A DNA stretch of 17,608 nucleotides from Dinghuibacter sp964544695 (GCA_964544695.1 CAZJDB010000203.1:1-17608), one strand, 5' to 3'; numbered from the stretch's first letter, positions 1 to 8,099 are shown. Made by a program: numbers and translations. Notes: a model not told the origin generated them from the letters alone.

Positions 1-990
1 GTACCCTGCGTATACTTCCATGAAGCGCGCAAACAGTCTGCGCTGATCGGAGCTCAGCGAATCCCAGGCCCGCACACGGGGGTTCCGGGGAGGTAGTTGG
101 GCATAGGCCGGAACGATGCCCAGCCTTTTTTGATTGGCCAGCACCCTGGCGCGGAACACATCCCATCCTTCATCGAAGAAACCCTTGTACTGGTCACTCC
201 AGTACTTGTCCACCTGGTGGGGCGCATGCGTGGCTCCCGGGGCATAGTATAGGAAAAAGGGTTTCCCCGGAGCAGCCTTCTGCTGCCGCGTGATATAGGC
301 AATGGCCTTATCCGTGATCTGGTCGTTCAGGTGACGCCCATCCGGCGTTACGTGGGCGTTGTCCTCGACGAGATCGGGTTTATACTGGTCCGTCTGGGAA
401 CCCAGGAAACCAAAGAAATGCTCGAAGCCCTTACCACTGGGCCAGCGGTCGAAGGGACCGGCATCGGTCGCATCCTCATCGGGCGTAAGTCCGTATTTGC
501 CCACGGCAAAAGTATTGTACCCGTTATCCTTCAGGATTTCGGCGAGGGTTCCGGCCGAAGGGGGTATCCGGCCGTCATATCCCGGGAACCCTGCGGACAT
601 AGCAATGTGCGAAAACCCGCCTTCGTGTACGAAGTGGCTGTTACGCCCCGTCAGCAACGCCGACCGCGTGGGTGCGCAAATGGCGGCCGTATGAAAATTC
701 GTATACCGGATACCGTTATTGGCCAGGCTATCAAGAGTAGGTGTTCTGATGATGCCTCCGAAGGCGCTGGGTGCCCCGAACCCCACGTCATCAAGGATGA
801 TCAGGACCACATTGGGAGCTCCTGCCGGAGGCTTGGGAACGGGGGCCCACCATTCTTTGGAATCATCGAGGGTCTTACCGACCTTCCCCTGATAGGGGAC
901 CTGTGCGACGCCCGTCATTGAAAACAAAAGACTGATGACGAGTAATTTACCATCCCGGATTTTGCGGGAAAAGGGGGTTGTCAGCTCCAT
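1..990 (-). CDS. Sulfatase (arylsulfatase family), secreted, 3' end cut by window edge
   Basis: The N-terminal 330 residues of a Cys-type sulfatase are visible and the frame is open to base 1. I start it at ATG 988-990, inside the end of susD, because this gives a signal peptide: basic residues R9, K10, R12 and K15, hydrophobic LLVISLLFSMTGVA, likely cleavage near A29-Q30. The next in-frame ATG would destroy it. Metal-binding Asp pair LDDVGFG is at 65-71. The FGly signature CAPTRSALLTGR begins at C104, so the Cys must be converted to formylglycine by a maturase that is not in the window. GPFDRWPSGKGFEHFFGFLG, further on, matches the large AtsA-like arylsulfatases. The usual GKWHL motif reads GKYGL here, losing the His. 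The gene overlaps susD by 44 nt, so it is probably translationally coupled and belongs to the SusCD operon. It should act in the periplasm on a sulfate ester; substrate unknown. Confidence 0.9.
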   Translation of the reverse strand, partial: MELTTPFSRKIRDGKLLVISLLFSMTGVAQVPYQGKVGKTLDDSKEWWAPVPKPPAGAPNVVLIILDDVGFGAPSAFGGIIRTPTLDSLANNGIRYTNFHTAAICAPTRSALLTGRNSHFVHEGGFSHIAMSAGFPGYDGRIPPSAGTLAEILKDNGYNTFAVGKYGLTPDEDATDAGPFDRWPSGKGFEHFFGFLGSQTDQYKPDLVEDNAHVTPDGRHLNDQITDKAIAYITRQQKAAPGKPFFLYYAPGATHAPHQVDKYWSDQYKGFFDEGWDVFRARVLANQKRLGIVPAYAQLPPRNPRVRAWDSLSSDQRRLFARFMEVYAGY

Positions 991-2575
991 ATAAGTTGAT
1001 TTCGGTTTGAGGAATGGGAAATAGTGTATCGGTTAGGGTGGCCGCGGATTTCGGATTACCTGGCATTGAATGGACCTTGCCGAGGTAAAAGGCACCAGGA
1101 CCGTATTCGCCATCGGGCGTCCTGCGGACCAGGTCGTACCAGCGCTGGGACTCCTGGATGAACTCCCTTCTCCGCTCGTCAAAGACCGTATCCTTGAATT
1201 GCAGGTAAGTAAGGCCCGGCGTCAAGTCAAAGGCGTGGCTGGTATATTGGCCTCCGCCTGTATAATTATACGCGCTGTACGTATTGGTCTGAGCGTTGTA
1301 TAAAACCGGGTTGCCGTAAGCGCGACCCCTCACGATATTGATGGCAGCGTAGGCATCGGGAGTTGGCCCTTCGTTCACCTCATTGAGTGCCTCTGCATAC
1401 AGCAGGAGGATTTCCGAATAACGGATTACGGGGAAGTTGATTTTGCTGTTCAGACCCTGATTACCCTGCAAGGCAGTAACATAACCCGTGCTTTGGTCCA
1501 CGAACTTCAGGAAGTTGTAATAGGGCCACTTGACCCATTTACCCGTGGAGGTGTTGAACAGCGAGTCGTAGAAGGTCGCGCTCCTCCGCTGGTCGTTACT
1601 ATTGAACAAATCGACAATCACTGTGCTGTCTGCGGGGATGTCCGCAGTGTAGGAAGAGTTGCTCCAGGTGAAAGAGCTGAGGTTCTGCTCGGCGATGAAA
1701 CCGCCTCCAACGCTCCCGTTGAACTGGGCGGAGAAGATATGCTCACGGCCGTTCTTGGTGGCCGCCTGGAAGGCATCGGAGAACTTAGGGAACAGATCGT
1801 AACCGTAATTTCCGCTGGTGGCCGCTGACAGGCCTGCGGTACCCGCCGTGATGACTTCCTGCAGCTGGGTCAAAGCATCGGTCCAGTCGCGGAGGGTCAC
1901 GTAGACCTTGGCGAGCAGGGCATGCGCTGCCCCGCTGGTGACCCTGCCCGTATTCGATCCGGCCTGTATGGCCGGCAGGTTGGTTGCGGAATCCAGGTCG
2001 GTAATGATTTGCCGGTACACCGAGTCGCTTGGCGCCCTGTCGGGTAAGACATTGGCTCCGGAAATGGTACCCGCATCGTGAAGGACGAGGGGCACGGCCC
2101 CAAACAGGCGCACCAGGTCGAAATAATACAAGGCCCTTAGGAAACGTGCTTCCCGTATCAAATTCAATTGGTTATAATTTGAAAATTGGGAAGGAGAAAT
2201 GGTTTGGATACCATCGATGGCCAGGTTGGCCTTGTCGATTCCCCAATAAAGCTGCGCATAGATCTTATGTACCCGGTCGTTGGTGGTCACATAGGTGGCC
2301 GTCCCCAGGGCGCGCACGTCAGGGTTGGTATTGGAAGGACTGTACACCTGGTTGTCGCTGGGATTGTCGATGAGGAGATTCAGGTTCCTGCCATAGATAG
2401 GGAAATCGTTGTTGATGTCGGTGCTCAGCGTACTGTATGCAGCCGTGACCGCGGACACCGCGTCGGCCTGGGTTCTGAAGAACTCACCGGAAATCAGCTC
2501 CCCTCCCGGGGTTTCGGTCAGCTTATTGCATCCTGCCAGGAGTGCGATCAAACTTGAAAATATAATCGTTCGCAT
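947..2575 (-). CDS. SusD/RagB-family glycan-binding outer-membrane lipoprotein
   Basis: A 542-aa SusD homologue, normal length for the family. The N-terminus MRTIIFSSLIALLAGC is a lipoprotein signal with lipobox LAGC and lipidated C16, so the mature protein is anchored in the outer membrane, probably surface exposed. Family hallmarks include EARFLRALYYFDLVRLFGAV near 142-160 (helical TPR-like core), YSEILLLYAEALNE, ERRREFIQESQRWYDLVR, LFPIPQTEI and the typical C-terminus ending in QNPGW. SusD proteins cap the SusC barrel and capture the oligosaccharide. The start lies 9 nt after the susC stop, which fits one operon, and its last 44 nt are shared with the sulfatase start. Ligand specificity cannot be read from sequence. 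Confidence 0.95.
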   Translation of the reverse strand: MRTIIFSSLIALLAGCNKLTETPGGELISGEFFRTQADAVSAVTAAYSTLSTDINNDFPIYGRNLNLLIDNPSDNQVYSPSNTNPDVRALGTATYVTTNDRVHKIYAQLYWGIDKANLAIDGIQTISPSQFSNYNQLNLIREARFLRALYYFDLVRLFGAVPLVLHDAGTISGANVLPDRAPSDSVYRQIITDLDSATNLPAIQAGSNTGRVTSGAAHALLAKVYVTLRDWTDALTQLQEVITAGTAGLSAATSGNYGYDLFPKFSDAFQAATKNGREHIFSAQFNGSVGGGFIAEQNLSSFTWSNSSYTADIPADSTVIVDLFNSNDQRRSATFYDSLFNTSTGKWVKWPYYNFLKFVDQSTGYVTALQGNQGLNSKINFPVIRYSEILLLYAEALNEVNEGPTPDAYAAINIVRGRAYGNPVLYNAQTNTYSAYNYTGGGQYTSHAFDLTPGLTYLQFKDTVFDERRREFIQESQRWYDLVRRTPDGEYGPGAFYLGKVHSMPGNPKSAATLTDTLFPIPQTEINLYGADNPLFPQNPGW

Positions 2576-2584
2576 GTTTTTAGA

Positions 2585-5500
2585 TTAAAAAGTGACATCT
2601 ACCCCTACCTGGTAGGTTTTATAATTCGGATAAACACCATAGTCCACGCCGGGTTGCAGGTTGTTTTCGTCGAAGAAATTCGCTTCGGGATCAAGGCCTG
2701 AATATTTCGTAATGGTCAGCAGGTTCTGCACAGATACGTATATCCTGGCTTGCTTTGCCCAAAACCGGGAAGCGGCTTTCGCTTTAAGTGTATATCCAAG
2801 CGTGAGGTTCTTCAACCGGATATAGGACCCATTTTCGATATAGGTATCCTGAACCTGCATGACGGGGGCGTTGACCACCTTTGGAAAAGTGCCGTGCGGA
2901 TTGTTTACGGAATCCCAGCGGTTCAACAGGGCGGCGGATACGTTGCCCGTAGTCGTCGTTTTTTCAAGTTGCTGCTCCAGGTAATTGAATATTTTATTCC
3001 CGTAGGAACCCTGGATGAAAAGGGAAAGGTCGAAGTCCCGGTACGTGAAGGTATTGGTCAGGCTTCCGGTGAACTTGGGCTGGGCGCTCCCCAGGTTTTG
3101 CTTATCCGCCGTACTGATCACCGGACCGGTTAGCCCGGGCGCATGGAGGTACTTCCGGTCCCCCGTTTGCTGGGAAACTCCGGATAATTTGGGAACGGGG
3201 TTCTGGCCGTAGGCGTCGGTAGAGGTCAACAGCCCGTCCGTCTTGTACCCCCAAAACGTACCTACCGGAAGACCCACCGCAATAATGACGGGTGAAACCT
3301 GTCCCGTCGGGGCGACGGGTTGGAAAGAGGCGCTGGGACCCAGGCTCAGCACCTTGTTGGCGTTGGCTGCGTAAGTTAGAGAGGTCGTCCATGAAAAATA
3401 GCGTCCCTGGATATTCTCTGTCCGCAAGTTCAGCTCGATCCCCCGGTTCCTCAGGCTGCCGATGTTTTCGGCTACGGAGGCATACCCCGTGGACAAGGGT
3501 ACCAATCCACCCCCCGTGATGTACAGGTGGTTGGTCCTTTTATAATAATAATCGGCGGCCAGGACGATGCGCCGGTGCAAGAACCCCAGGTCCGTCCCCA
3601 CATCGTATTGAGTGGTCGTTTCCCAGCTCAGGTTGGGATTACCCAACTGAGACTGGGACAGGCCATTCACGGCAGTCAGCGGATTTCCGAAATAATATCC
3701 GGCCGAGGACACGACGGGCAGGGAGCTGAAAGCCGGGAAATTGGCATTCCCCGTAGTCCCCGCCGACGCCCTCACTTTAAGGTTGCTGACCCATTGGGTA
3801 AGGTTTCTGAAAAATCCCTCATCCGAAATATTCCAGGAAACGCCTACCGAGGGGAAGAATCCCCATTTGTGGTTGGCGCCCGCCGCCGAAGCACCGTCTT
3901 CCCGCCCGGAAAGGGTAAGGTTATACCTGTGGGCGTAAGAATAATTCACCCTCCCTAACCAGGAATTGAACACCGTCTGCGTTTCCCCCGACCCGGTGAC
4001 CTGCTGGGCCGAGGCCGCGTACAGGTTTTCATACGTCGTCAGATCCGAAGGAAAATTGGCACCCGCCGCGAATACATTCTCTGCATGCTGGTATTGGGTG
4101 GTATAGCCCCCCAGCAGATCCAGGAAATGCCGTTCCCCGAACACATGCGTATAAGTCAGGGTATTTTCGTTTAGCCAGCTCACATAGCTGATGGAACCCA
4201 CCGAACCGTATCCCGCTATCGTACCCGAGCTATTTCCCGCCGCGGTGTAGGAGGGAGCATAATAGTTCAGCTTGGAATTCAGGTCGTCTGCCCCGACAGC
4301 AACCTTTAGTGTAAGCTCTTTCAACAACTTGTATTCCGCGGCCACATTCCCCAGGAGCCTCACGATGTTCGTCCGGTTTGTGGTCGAAACGATGTCCTGG
4401 ATGGGATTATCCGAATAAGCTTGTCCGTTGATGGTATTGGTAGTGGCCACGTAGGCTGCTTGATAAGCCGTGTTGTAGGAGCCGTCCGGATTTTTGATAC
4501 CCTGAAGGGGAACCGTCGAATAAAGGGACGAATAGGCATTGCTGAGATTGATCCCATTGTACCCGCTCCCCGTCAGCTTATCTTCGCTCGAAGTGCTTCC
4601 ATAGATTGAAGCGGACACCTTCAGCCTTTCAAATACGTTTTTCTCATAATTGAGGCGCGCCGAATAGCGCTTGAAATCGGTATTCAGGATCCCTCCCTTC
4701 TGATCGAAATACCCGCCGCTCAGGGCATACCTCGATTTCTCGTCACCCCCGTAAATTGACAACTCGTGGTTTTCGATATAACCCGTCCTTTGGGTGGCTC
4801 CTGCCCAATTATTGTTGACGCCCGCCGCTCCCAGCGAATCGATGATATGTTTATTGGCGGCGATCGTAGGTGTTTGGATCGTAGGCGTTGCCTTGTACAG
4901 GTCATCGAAGTATTTTGCCCACTCCGGCCCATTCAGCACAGCGATTTGCTTACCGGCCTCCTGTACCCCGTAGTACCCGCTGTATTCCACGTTACTCACA
5001 CCCCGGACGCCCCGTTTGGTGGTGATGATCACCACCCCGTTCGCGCCTCGGGATCCATAAATTGCCGTGGCTGAGGCATCCTTCAGGACATCGATGGATT
5101 CGATCTGCCCCGGATCGATGGTGGCCAGCGCATTGGTGGAAACCCCCGTGACACTCGTTCCCGACAGAGGTGCAAGATTGGTCAGGGAATTGTCGTTGTA
5201 ATAAATAAATCCGTCGATGACGTACAAAGGATCGTTTCCGAAGCTCAGCGAATTCCCGCCCCGTATCCGAACCGTGGCCGTTGCGCCGGGCTGGCCCGAG
5301 CTTTGGCTGACCGCAACTCCCGCGATGGAACCCTGCAGGAGGTTATCCAGGGAAGCAGCCGGGCGGGCAAGGTTTTCCTTGGGTACCGACGCAACGGAGC
5401 CGGTAAGGTCCTTCCTTCGTTGGGTACCATAGCCAATGATGGCCACTTCGCTCAATTGGGCATTCGCCCCCGTCAATTCGACGAGGAGGGGACCCTGCGT

Positions 5501-5767
5501 AGACGTCACCACCACATCCCTTGCCTGGTAGCCTACAAAGCTAACCTGAAGCGTAACAGGGAAGGTTTTATAAGTTTTGATTGTAAAAGCGCCATTGGCA
5601 CCTGTTGCCACGGTATTCGTGGAGCCTTTGATGCTGACGGTCGCTCCCGCCAGCGGCGCCTTGGTCGTCGCTTCCCGTACGGTGCCCGAGAGGAAGGTGT
5701 TTTGCGCACTCAGCGGGAGGCTGGCGCACAGGAATACAAAGAGGTATAATAAGGTAAACTTATTCAT
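2585..5767 (-). CDS. SusC/RagA-family TonB-linked outer-membrane transporter
   Basis: This 1060-aa SusC homologue imports oligosaccharides across the outer membrane using TonB energy. I chose ATG 5765-5767 because MNKFTLLYLFVFLCASLPLSAQ is a clean signal peptide with cleavage near A21-Q22. The frame stays open upstream to 5878, but that adds 37 residues ahead of the signal. Domains in order: carboxypeptidase-regulatory-like domain about 25-100 (GATVSIKGS, VSFVGYQ), SusC signature IGYGTQRRKDLTGSV at 111-125, plug domain to about 253 with LYVIDG at 181-186 and IESIDVLKDASATAIYGSRG at 222-241, then the beta-barrel ending in an aromatic (VDVTF). No STN signalling domain precedes the regulatory domain, so it is not the type that signals to an anti-sigma factor. 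It pairs with the SusD 9 nt downstream. Confidence 0.96.
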   Translation of the reverse strand: MNKFTLLYLFVFLCASLPLSAQNTFLSGTVREATTKAPLAGATVSIKGSTNTVATGANGAFTIKTYKTFPVTLQVSFVGYQARDVVVTSTQGPLLVELTGANAQLSEVAIIGYGTQRRKDLTGSVASVPKENLARPAASLDNLLQGSIAGVAVSQSSGQPGATATVRIRGGNSLSFGNDPLYVIDGFIYYNDNSLTNLAPLSGTSVTGVSTNALATIDPGQIESIDVLKDASATAIYGSRGANGVVIITTKRGVRGVSNVEYSGYYGVQEAGKQIAVLNGPEWAKYFDDLYKATPTIQTPTIAANKHIIDSLGAAGVNNNWAGATQRTGYIENHELSIYGGDEKSRYALSGGYFDQKGGILNTDFKRYSARLNYEKNVFERLKVSASIYGSTSSEDKLTGSGYNGINLSNAYSSLYSTVPLQGIKNPDGSYNTAYQAAYVATTNTINGQAYSDNPIQDIVSTTNRTNIVRLLGNVAAEYKLLKELTLKVAVGADDLNSKLNYYAPSYTAAGNSSGTIAGYGSVGSISYVSWLNENTLTYTHVFGERHFLDLLGGYTTQYQHAENVFAAGANFPSDLTTYENLYAASAQQVTGSGETQTVFNSWLGRVNYSYAHRYNLTLSGREDGASAAGANHKWGFFPSVGVSWNISDEGFFRNLTQWVSNLKVRASAGTTGNANFPAFSSLPVVSSAGYYFGNPLTAVNGLSQSQLGNPNLSWETTTQYDVGTDLGFLHRRIVLAADYYYKRTNHLYITGGGLVPLSTGYASVAENIGSLRNRGIELNLRTENIQGRYFSWTTSLTYAANANKVLSLGPSASFQPVAPTGQVSPVIIAVGLPVGTFWGYKTDGLLTSTDAYGQNPVPKLSGVSQQTGDRKYLHAPGLTGPVISTADKQNLGSAQPKFTGSLTNTFTYRDFDLSLFIQGSYGNKIFNYLEQQLEKTTTTGNVSAALLNRWDSVNNPHGTFPKVVNAPVMQVQDTYIENGSYIRLKNLTLGYTLKAKAASRFWAKQARIYVSVQNLLTITKYSGLDPEANFFDENNLQPGVDYGVYPNYKTYQVGVDVTF

Positions 5768-5827
5768 TTTCGAAATCGTTGGAAAAAAGTGAAAGGAATG
5801 AAATTGACCCACGTATTGCGGCGACCC

Positions 5828-5904
5828 GTACACAGCGACGGCCCGTACATGAACCATGTTACCACCACATGAGCTCATGCCTTACAGGCCGGTCGCCTGT
5901 GTAC
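5828..5904 (-). repeat. Nested inverted repeats in the susC leader
   Basis: GTACACAGCGACGG (5828-5841) pairs with CCGGTCGCCTGTGTAC (5889-5904), allowing two single-base bulges. Between the arms lie GTACATG/CATGTTAC (5845-5862, one bulge) and the perfect 12-bp palindrome CATGAGCTCATG (5868-5879). The left arm also overlaps a short direct repeat (GCGACCCGTACA at 5821-5832, GCGACGGCCCGTACA at 5835-5849). These could form a folded mRNA leader or serve as protein-binding dyads. Confidence 0.5.
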
Positions 5905-6044
5905 TGGTAAAGCCGGTGGATGCCCGAAAAGGGGAAGGGATCAACAACAACAGCGGGATATGCTGGAAATGACCACGAGCAATGAAGCAGTGTTTTGTGC
6001 ACTCATGTAAATGAAGTTTTCAAAGTACACTTGCCGGTGGTAAA

Positions 6045-6052
6045 CAAATGTA
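6045..6052 (-). promoter_or_regulatory. Candidate -7 promoter box for the susCD-sulfatase operon
   Basis: On the minus strand the sequence reads TACATTTG, a full match to the Bacteroidota -7 consensus TAnnTTTG. A weak TTTA lies about 22 nt upstream as a possible -33 element. A second, poorer box (TACTTTG, 6022-6028) lies 17 nt downstream of this TTTG and could use it as its own -33 element. Only mapping of the 5' end would decide. Confidence 0.45.
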
Positions 6053-6111
6053 TTAGTCTATAAATTTGGTAGGGTAAAGGTATAAAAAAATATTACCCCG
6101 CAAAATTAATT

Positions 6112-7080
6112 TTACGGTTTCCCGATTTTCGCATCTATGGCATGCAACAACGAAGTCGAAGGGTCCGGGCTATCCTGCAGCAATTGCCAGATCATCACCC
6201 CCGCCGCCTGGTTCGTCAAAGCGAATTGGACTTTCTCCTCGATGGTGGGTATCCCATTGTAGTAAATCACCCCACCCCCGGCGCTCACCGAATCGCCATT
6301 CTGCGCCCCGGGATAGTCCGCGACAATATCTCTGTAGGTGATGCTGGAGGGCGCGTTCCCCCCGAACCCATAACCGTAGAAGGGTAATCCGATCAACAGT
6401 TTCGAGGCAGGAACGCCGCGGGTTTGGTGAAAGTAAGTGAAATCGCTTTGCACCAGGCTGAACGGTGCGGTGGGACCCGGATCGGAGGGATCCCAGGGTC
6501 CGGTGGCGTCATAGGACATGACGTTGATAAAGTCCAACTGCTGAAAAGTGGAATCCTCAACCTGGTCCGCGTCCCAGCTGGGCAGGGCGGTGGTCAGCAC
6601 CCGGCCCGAAGCGTGCAGCTGCGCCGCCAACGTACTGATGATCGTATCGTAGTGGTTATCCAATAACGCCCCTTCCAGGTCTACATCTACCCCGTCGAAT
6701 CCGTAGGTCGCCGCAACCTGAATCGCCTGCGCGATCATCACCGACCGCGCGGGCTCGACCAGGAGTTGGCCCATGTACGAGGGAGGTGCCCCACCCCCGA
6801 TGGAAAAATAGATACGCACATGGTTCGCGTGCGCAGCAGTCACGATGGCTTGAAGCCCTTGTGTTTGGGTGAAATGGCCCGTGGAATCGGGCTCTACGAA
6901 GGCCAGGGTCAAATCGGTGATCCCGCTGAAATTTACCTGGCTGGTATAGGTGCTCCAATCGCCCGAGCCATTGATATATCCCATGACCCTGATGGAGGAA
7001 GATAGGGCAGGTGGGCTGACTGGTTTCTTGGAGCAGGCAAATATCAGAAATACCAGGGCAATTGTAACGGATCGTTTCAT
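6112..7080 (-). CDS. GH18-family glycoside hydrolase, lipoprotein
   Basis: A 322-aa glycoside hydrolase family 18 protein (chitinase or endo-beta-N-acetylglucosaminidase type), which cleaves beta-1,4 GlcNAc linkages by substrate-assisted catalysis. MKRSVTIALVFLIFAC followed by SKK is a lipoprotein signal with lipidated C16. SIGGG at 93-97 is the SxGG motif. DGVDVDLEG at 129-137 is the DxxDxDxE catalytic motif with acid/base E136 and assisting D134. INVMSYDA supplies the M-x-Y strand, and a late MIWQL gives the conserved Trp. All catalytic residues are present, so it should be active. It is a single compact barrel with no visible binding module. It lies on the same strand as the SusCD operon, 344 nt upstream, and probably serves the same locus. 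GH18 also includes inactive binders and N-glycan-cleaving enzymes, so the substrate is open. Confidence 0.92.
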   Translation of the reverse strand: MKRSVTIALVFLIFACSKKPVSPPALSSSIRVMGYINGSGDWSTYTSQVNFSGITDLTLAFVEPDSTGHFTQTQGLQAIVTAAHANHVRIYFSIGGGAPPSYMGQLLVEPARSVMIAQAIQVAATYGFDGVDVDLEGALLDNHYDTIISTLAAQLHASGRVLTTALPSWDADQVEDSTFQQLDFINVMSYDATGPWDPSDPGPTAPFSLVQSDFTYFHQTRGVPASKLLIGLPFYGYGFGGNAPSSITYRDIVADYPGAQNGDSVSAGGGVIYYNGIPTIEEKVQFALTNQAAGVMIWQLLQDSPDPSTSLLHAIDAKIGKP

Positions 7081-7084
7081 CCCC

Positions 7085-7093
7085 CAAAAGTTA
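7085..7093 (-). promoter_or_regulatory. Candidate -7 box directly before the GH18 start
   Basis: The minus strand reads TAACTTTTG, close to TAnnTTTG with one extra T, followed by GGGG and the ATG. Transcription would start at or next to the start codon, giving a leaderless or nearly leaderless mRNA. Confidence 0.4.
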
Positions 7094-7158
7094 CGATTTT
7101 AAACCCTTTCCTGCAAGCGCGGTCAAATGACAACCTCGAACCTCAAAATCCGTACTTT

Positions 7159-7431
7159 ATGAGCTTATTATCCCTAATGGGTAAGGGCCTCCAGGCCATG
7201 ATCGAAGAAGCCGGCATTCCCGAATCTTTCAAAGTCGGTCAGATGGAAAGAACCCATCAGTACCTTACCAATAAAAAAGATTTCGTCGAATCTACATTGA
7301 AACCGGATTTTACCTTCAGGGAGGGCATGGGAGAAAAGCCTGAGAAACCCCATTCATTGAGCCTCATACCCATCGGTAAGGTGCAATACCCCGATCTGTA
7401 TCCCTCAAAAATCTTGTGGGTGAATTATTGA
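7159..7431 (+). CDS. Small protein of unknown function (90 aa)
   Basis: I do not recognise the family. The 90-residue product is soluble, with no signal peptide or membrane segment. The N-terminal half is amphipathic and charged (GLQAMIEEAGIPESFKVGQM). The C-terminal half is rich in Pro, Lys and aromatics (EKPEKPHS, QYPDLYPSKILWVNY). Codon use resembles the neighbours and no better frame exists on either strand, which favours a real gene. It is divergent from the GH18 gene and lies 17 nt upstream of the endonuclease III gene on the same strand, though that gene also appears to have its own promoter. The start could instead be M7 or M14. Confidence 0.6.
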   Translation: MSLLSLMGKGLQAMIEEAGIPESFKVGQMERTHQYLTNKKDFVESTLKPDFTFREGMGEKPEKPHSLSLIPIGKVQYPDLYPSKILWVNY

Positions 7432-7445
7432 CTTTTGTAGCTTTG
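7414..7445 (+). promoter_or_regulatory. Promoter of the endonuclease III gene
   Basis: TTG at 7414-7416 (-33) is followed after 21 nt by TAGCTTTG at 7438-7445, a perfect TAnnTTTG -7 box. Only GCC separates it from the ATG at 7449, so the transcript should begin at about the start codon. The -33 element lies inside the end of the upstream small gene. Confidence 0.55.
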
Positions 7446-7448
7446 GCC

Positions 7449-8099
7449 ATGCCCACAAAAGTGAAAGTCAACTGGCCCGAGGCTCTGCAACCTTTATTGA
7501 AGAAATACAAGGACAAACGCTTCCCCCTCGATTACAAGAACACCTATCAACTGGTGCTGATGGTCGTGTTGGCCGCCCAGGACCGCGATGCGAACGTCAA
7601 CCTCCGCGCGCCCAAATTATTCGAAGCCTATCCCGACATGGAGGCCCTATCGAAAGTGGATGCTCCTGAAGACTTGTTCCCTTATATCAGCGGGATCCGG
7701 AATTTCGGGCATAAGGCCGCCTGGATACTGGACATCGCAAAGGCCGTAAAGCGGGACAGTCAAATCCCTACGACACTGGAAGCCCTGACCGCCCTTCCGG
7801 GCATCGGGCGAAAATCGGCCAACGTCATCCTTCGTGAAATGGGGAAACCACCCGAAGGGGTGATCGTGGACATCCATGTCGTCCGCGTGGCGCCGCGCCT
7901 TGGCATTACCAAAGAAGAGGACCCTAAAAAAATAGAAGCTGACCTCATGAAGCTCCTCCCTCGAAGCGAGTGGGACGTGGGTATGGCCATGTCCTTCCTG
8001 GGCCGGGAAATTTGCAAGCCCAAACCCGATTGCCCGCATTGTTTGATGAATCCCGTATGCGCCTGGTTTGCCAAACACAAGAAAGAATTCACTGGATAA
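7449..8099 (+). CDS. nth: Endonuclease III-family DNA glycosylase/AP lyase
   Basis: A 216-aa HhH-GPD base-excision repair enzyme that removes oxidised pyrimidines and nicks at abasic sites. The helix-hairpin-helix LPGIGRKSANV at 116-126 carries the catalytic lysine K122. VDIHVVRV holds the catalytic aspartate D141. An iron-sulfur cluster motif uses C189, C195, C198 and C204. The first loop is C-x5-C, one residue shorter than the x6 of E. coli Nth, and the helix after LAAQ reads DRDANVN, so this may be a divergent lineage type or a second paralogue. I chose ATG 7449 because it starts MPTKVKVNW just after a perfect promoter box; the in-frame start at 7416 adds 11 residues overlapping the preceding gene. 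The 3' end overlaps the convergent helicase gene by 11 nt. Confidence 0.93.
   Translation: MPTKVKVNWPEALQPLLKKYKDKRFPLDYKNTYQLVLMVVLAAQDRDANVNLRAPKLFEAYPDMEALSKVDAPEDLFPYISGIRNFGHKAAWILDIAKAVKRDSQIPTTLEALTALPGIGRKSANVILREMGKPPEGVIVDIHVVRVAPRLGITKEEDPKKIEADLMKLLPRSEWDVGMAMSFLGREICKPKPDCPHCLMNPVCAWFAKHKKEFTG

Larger units (their letters stand above)
5768..6111 (-). promoter_or_regulatory. 344-nt gene-free leader/intergenic region upstream of susC
   Basis: No gene is seen here on either strand. Read on the minus strand it is the upstream region of susC. It holds one perfect -7 box (6045-6052) and nested inverted repeats (5828-5904). If the box is used, the 5' leader would be about 270 nt, unusually long beside the other genes here. 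No intrinsic terminator with a clear U-run follows the GH18 gene (its stop is at 6112), so read-through from GH18 into susC is possible. Confidence 0.5.

Noticed and set aside
331..921. 196-aa open frame on the plus strand
   Set aside because: It lies wholly antisense to the sulfatase, whose motifs are clear, and shows no recognisable domain.
5768..5878. In-frame upstream extension of SusC starting at 5878
   Set aside because: It would place 37 unrelated residues before a perfect signal peptide, so the start at 5767 is preferred.
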